Shown: piece after piece, positions 59,703 through 64,000 of the stretch
How the letters are laid out: each line of letters begins with the position of its first letter
Position numbering within the stretch: position 1 is the stretch's first letter
Assembly: GCA_029204225.1 (NCBI GenBank)
Contig: CM055107.1
Span: 7,102,873-7,166,872, forward strand
Length of the DNA: 64,000 nucleotides
Direction of reading: 5' to 3'
Origin: Diphasiastrum complanatum
Lineage: Eukaryota; Streptophyta; Lycopodiopsida; Lycopodiales; Lycopodiaceae
Position numbers and translations under genes: made by a program
Notes under the pieces: generated by a model
Databases searched by the model: none
What the model saw: only the letters and a program-made list of their open reading frames with translations
Told to the model about the DNA's origin: nothing

Positions 59703-60067
59703 CCACTTTCTATTTTAAGATAATAAGACACCCGTAGAATAATCCGAGCATGTCAAACTTTATATATATAGAAATTAAAATCAAATCTCATGAAAGGCCC
59801 CCGTTGAGGGGCCTTCCCCTATACATAATGTGTGTCTACTCAGATGCTACATTTGTACAATTATGCCTTTATATTCTTGCAATTGGCCTTAAACAACCAT
59901 TATCTAGTCCACAATGTGTCTCTTTATATCTTACATAAATCAACCTGTCCAAAATGAATTTGGGGATAATAATAAAATCTCATTTTTTTCTACAAATTTC
60001 ATTGCATATAATTTTTTAACTCTTATAAGCCCTCATAGACTATAAAATCTTTAAAATACTTTGTTCT
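59703..60067 (+). repeat. Direct repeat with hairpin, copy 2 (partner 58746-59150)
   Basis: The hairpin here is AAGGCCCC...GGGGCCTT, followed by CCCCTATACATAAT, which also occurs near 39990. It is shorter than copy 1 by a central deletion. Confidence 0.8.
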
Positions 60068-60277
60068 CATGGATGGAATGTTGAAAATTATCTGCATAAC
60101 TTTTTTAGAAATTTTGTGACACAACATTATCGACAATACTGGGTATTTGTTAACCCATACTATGAATATAATGGCTCGTTTTCTTGTCTCGCCACTACCA
60201 TGGCTCAACAAAAAGACTTGTCATTATCTAGTCCATAATTGCCAAGAAAACAACTATTTATAAATCGTCAACTTAAA

Positions 60278-60280
<3 letters not shown>

Positions 60281-60360
<80 letters not shown>
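60281..60360 (+). repeat. (CT)n microsatellite, 80 bases
   Basis: An uninterrupted CT run. Confidence 0.98.
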
Positions 60361-60364
<4 letters not shown>

Positions 60365-61890
60365 CCATTTGACTATGCTAATTTCGGTTAAAAACTCTCC
60401 TTTCTACTACATCAAGAGCACCAAAGTGTGTGGGATGTACTCTAACTAAGAAGGTATGAGAATAAATTTAAACTTTTTTTTGGGGGTTCTTGGGAATAGC
60501 TTGCACCTCAAGCTACGTTGTTCCATGGTTGAGATTCATCCTTTATTAGGTATCATGATCTTATGGTGAGCATTCACACTTCTATGTGCCTCTAAGCCAC
60601 AAAAAAAAAAGTATTTATATGAGGGTAGAGCAACAATGGACTCCTATCCTCATTCTTCTTCTCTTCTTTCTCTTTCACTCTGTCTCTAAAATAAGTTAAG
60701 CATTGTGATAAGCAAGTAGGATTGACACCTACATAGGAGCGCTGGACCTCAAGCTTTCAACCTCATCATTGATGCTCTCTAAAGCAACCATCTAGTATGG
60801 GATTAGCCACTGGCTAGCGAGCTACATAAATGCGCTATGATTGCTTTGCTTCATTACAAATCCAGTTTACATCGTGTACTTTGCTTTCAATGCTACTGAA
60901 GCAAGTCATTTGATGTCCATTCTTTCACGACAGTAGATCACGTTTTTTTTAGTACGTTATTGTTTAATGTACTATCAACACTTACAACCAAAGAAAACCC
61001 TAAGCAAACAACCCAATCCATATGAATGTAAGTACATTAGCTCTGTACGTATTTAAGAGTATAGTGAGATAAGTGGCACTGGAAAGCATGGATATGCTCA
61101 GTATTATACAACCGTTGTATAAGACTAATAGATTGGTCTTAGGGGTCAGAATGGTACGTAGGTAGTTTGATACCTACGAGAAATAACACACTTTACTTGT
61201 TGCACTAAAACAAAACACCGAACTATAGTAATGTATTAATTTGTAGTTTTTGACATCTATTCTGTTTGAATCGATTCAGGGTCTGATAGACTTAAATGGC
61301 ATGAATTTGCTCAGGTCAGCTTGAATGGCATGGATTTGCCCAAGCAATTTTACATAGAGTCCATTGAATGCCAAATGGTCATTGGTATTGATGGGTACAA
61401 GATGGCATGGATGTACCCTATTACCGACACCTATGGCCAAATCAGACCTTTTCCACTGGTTGTGATAAATTATGGCCTCGTCGTATGATGTTCTGGGATT
61501 GCTGTATAATTATAGGTTTACTTGCCTTATACTGATTAGTATGGCATATGCCTTGGTATGGTGATATTTGGGCAAGACCTATGATGTGATAAAAAAACCT
61601 TTTGGTAAGAAAGATTGAACTGATGATTATAGGTTTTATTTAAGCTGATAATGAATCTTGTTTCAGACATGGATGACAACTGATGCTTAGCTATGACACC
61701 TGTCTTCCTCATTGACCTAACTCGTGCAGTTGTGTTTTGTGAGATGGTGGCATGTAACAGTTGGGTCTCCTAAAACTTGCTTCACTTTATGGTACTTTGT
61801 CCTGTGAGTCTTTTTCAACTTTGTTTAAACCTGTTATGCTATAAGACAAAGGATTTGCTCTGGAATTGTCAAGAGAGACTATGTGAAATA
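60365..61890. other. Intergenic stretch, nothing recognised
   Basis: No supported exon, RNA gene or bounded element. Two diverged copies of a TTGAATGGCATGGATTTGCC-like phrase occur near 61285-61340, and a relative occurs near 39726. Confidence 0.35.
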
Positions 61891-61891
61891 T

Positions 61892-61893
<2 letters not shown>

Positions 61894-61944
<51 letters not shown>
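61894..61944 (+). repeat. (TC)n microsatellite ending in ACAG
   Basis: About 51 bases of TC followed at once by ACAG, an ideal polypyrimidine tract plus splice-acceptor context. No coding exon is recognised after it. Confidence 0.95.
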
Positions 61945-61947
<3 letters not shown>

Positions 61948-62398
61948 GGATGGAGCCCATCATTGCCCCATCGTTGGGGATGGTGCCTAGGTCTCTGTTC
62001 TGATCCATGGCATAAGGAACCAGGCAAATTTTGCGTGCTGTTAGGGAATGGCTGCAAGTTAGATAAGTCAAGAGTGAAATGAGACATCCCTATTCAATGA
62101 AGTCGAGAAAGTGGTATCATATCAATGATTGATGTGTCTGTGCATTTTTGATAATCAGAGGCAATACAAGGAGGTTGTGCTCACTCTTGAAACTGGATTG
62201 CGTGATGCTAGAGTAGAGTTTTCATTCTTGTGAAAAGAAGCTGGCCAACTTTTGGTTTCAGCAGCAAAGTCTAAGAAAATTGCGTAGTTTTTCAGAGTGA
62301 GTCAGGATCCGCCAGACCTTCAAGATACTACGCAGGCAGAACAATGGTCACGGTCATACAATAAACGCAATTCTCAGCAGCAAGTGGATTGTTTTGCA

Positions 62399-62827
62399 TC
62401 AAAGGAGACAGCCCATTGCTATCACGTGCCGATAGTCAGTAAAATTGAGCAGACCTTGCTCATTGCTTTCCAATAATTCAGCTTGGGTGATCGTTTTTTT
62501 TGCAGGTTTATCGCTGCTCTCGGCCTGTTCCTGTACTCCTGGCCTGCTCCAGCCATGGATACGGAATGGGTTTCCACCCGTCGAAAAAGGCACTAAACAA
62601 CCATTGCCTGAACTATCACCATATGTCCGCATTCGAGGTATTTCCAAAACAGACTCCCTGCTTGTAGCCAAAGAGCTTCTGGCCTCACTTTCCTATGAGG
62701 AAGAGGAAGGCGTCGTGGAAGCAGAAAGTTTGACTCTTTGGTTGTCTTCATCCATTTCAAATACACTGATTATCGTAATGAAGTTCTTAAGCGTCATGGA
62801 TGGCCCGATCAACAGGGCGAATTCCAT
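62399..62827 (-). CDS. Unrecognised ORF with one internal TAG, in element leader
   Basis: From ATG 62827 the minus strand reads 44 codons (MEFALLIGPSMTLKNFITII, a Ser-rich end), then TAG (62695-62693). It stays open in the same frame for 97 more codons to TGA at 62399, including NGCLVPFSTGGNPFRIHGW and ITQAELLESNEQGLLNFTDY. Composition looks protein-like. It starts about 375 bases below a primer-binding site, where gag is expected, but no gag motif is seen. The plus strand has its own 129-codon ORF over the same bases. It may be a decayed element gene or captured host sequence. Confidence 0.35.
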
Positions 62828-63190
62828 GTTCTAAAGAATGCATTGCTAGTCACAGGATGACAAGCTGCCCATTAGCTACTCGCACTACTCCTACCATCTG
62901 TTCACGCTACTACTGCCAGTAGATTCATCAATCCCTCTACTTTACAATCTTCTGACGTAAGAAAATAAGAATGAATTCCACATTAATTCACAACATCTCT
63001 AACAAAATCAAACAAGGAGAAGAGCACTCTACCACCAAGTTTGAAAAGCATGCTCAAAACAAGAATTCGTGAATTCAAACCCAATTTTGCCTTGAAAAAA
63101 TAGCACTCCATCCAGGATGTGAATCCAAGTGCGTTCCATTTCGATTTGACGAATTCCTCTCCATCCCATCCAAAAACCGCATCTTAGTCG

Positions 63191-63203
63191 GGCTCTGATA
63201 CCA
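63191..63203 (-). other. Primer-binding site next to right-edge LTR
   Basis: TGGTATCAGAGCC on the minus strand, one base from the LTR end ATTACA at 63205. Confidence 0.75.
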
Positions 63204-63204
63204 A

Positions 63205-63630
63205 TGTAATGACCACTAGGGAAAAAACCCCCTAAGATGAGGATAGAAAAACACAAGAGAGACTATGGAGCAAAACCACCCAACCAAACCTAGATCCCTC
63301 TTGGAGAATCCTCCTGGATCTAGCCCCCAAGCCATGCCATGTGATAGCAAGAGGAGAAGAGCTCATCTAGTAACCTAGACCAAAGTCATTGGAAGAAGTC
63401 GAGTGACTTGATTGATAGGTTATAGCTCTACATGCATATCTCCTGCCTATATCAGTCACATGTACATGCACTACTCTGTATGTCTCAAGTAGAGTGTTTG
63501 GGTCCTCTCAAGGTCATTAGTCACCAACAAGCCTTGACTTGGAATTAAATCTAGGCATGACCAATAATCTCGAACACTGGATGGCCAGTCTACCATATTA
63601 GGACTATTCCATGTCCTTAGCTGAATATGG

Positions 63631-63698
<68 letters not shown>

Positions 63699-63996
63699 TA
63701 TATTCAAAGGTGAAACCAATAGAGTTTTATTAGGAAGATGGAAAGATGATCCAAAGTAAAAAAAATGGCTCTCTTTTATAGATTTAAGAGGTGAGCCTCT
63801 TTCACTCTGATTGGCTACTAAACTTCAATCAGGATCATGATCTTGACTATCAAAATCACTGTGTATTTCTTGAAGACAAATTGTGTTTCCTAACTTAGGA
63901 CTTTACAAAAGCCAAGTTTATTTAATTAATAGTTGTGCTCCATGGCACTTATTAGCCTAAGGAAAATGCTAGACTCCCACACGTAGGATGCCAACA
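63205..63996 (-). mobile_element. 5' LTR of a minus-strand element, about 792 bases
   Basis: On the minus strand it starts TGTTGGCATCC at 63996 and ends CATTACA at 63205, next to a PBS. It contains the (GA)n tract 63636-63694. The start is inferred from the TG form only, because no second copy is present and the window ends 4 bases later. Confidence 0.6.
63636..63694 (+). repeat. (GA)n microsatellite inside the right-edge LTR
   Basis: 59 uninterrupted bases. Confidence 0.98.
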
Positions 63997-64000
63997 TGTT

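Noticed and set aside
62161-62470. Plus-strand frame starting QYKEVVLTLETGLRDARVEF
   Set aside because: Looks protein-like, but has two stops within 45 codons and no recognised family. It may be decayed coding DNA, but not enough to annotate.

Overview
This is a eukaryotic, land-plant nuclear window. It is AT-rich, has GT-AG introns, and is packed with plant-type LTR retrotransposons primed by initiator Met-tRNA (TGGTATCAGAGC-like sites), CACTA (En/Spm) DNA transposons and very long (CT)n/(GA)n tracts. There is no bacterial-type gene organisation. The sequence alone does not fix the species.

The only host gene I can reconstruct completely lies on the minus strand from 9850 to 2467. It has six exons that splice in frame to a 314-residue U6 snRNA phosphodiesterase (USB1/MPN1 family) with both catalytic HxS motifs. 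Three exons are under 100 bases, so the gene is invisible without splicing. Its introns contain a solo-LTR-like fragment (intron 1), a (CT)n tract (intron 1) and the end of another LTR element (intron 2). A roughly 250-base block just after its stop recurs inverted at 42.8-43.0 kb.

From 13 to 30 kb the window is a pile of broken Ty1/copia elements in both orientations: minus-strand elements A, B, F and G, and plus-strand elements C and H. Several LTRs can be bounded from TG/CA ends plus adjacent primer-binding or polypurine sites. From 30 to 38 kb there is a CACTA region: minus-strand tnp2, DUF4218 and DUF4216 remnants, SET-domain-like fragments, and an apparently intact three-exon plus-strand ORF (36636-37767). 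Clusters of a palindromic motif around GTGGATTATCCAC flank these genes. A second CACTA remnant (44.7-45.5 kb) is split by a small non-autonomous LTR element, which in turn is broken by copia element D. A decayed relative of the three-exon ORF lies at 51.9-52.2 kb, near another motif cluster (53.2-53.65 kb). Element E (37.9-39.15 kb) retains a nearly complete reverse transcriptase/RNase H.

From 54 to 60 kb there are two related pseudogene copies of an NRT1/PTR-family (NPF) transporter. One has an internal deletion that fuses its first membrane segment to its last ones. This part also holds several local duplications. The right edge (63205-63996) is an LTR on the minus strand, with an unrecognised ORF in its downstream leader.

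The window is therefore one host gene, one decayed transporter locus and layered mobile DNA. The best leads for something unusual are the SET-like sequence beside CACTA remnants, the conserved three-exon ORF beside motif clusters, and the palindromic motif families.
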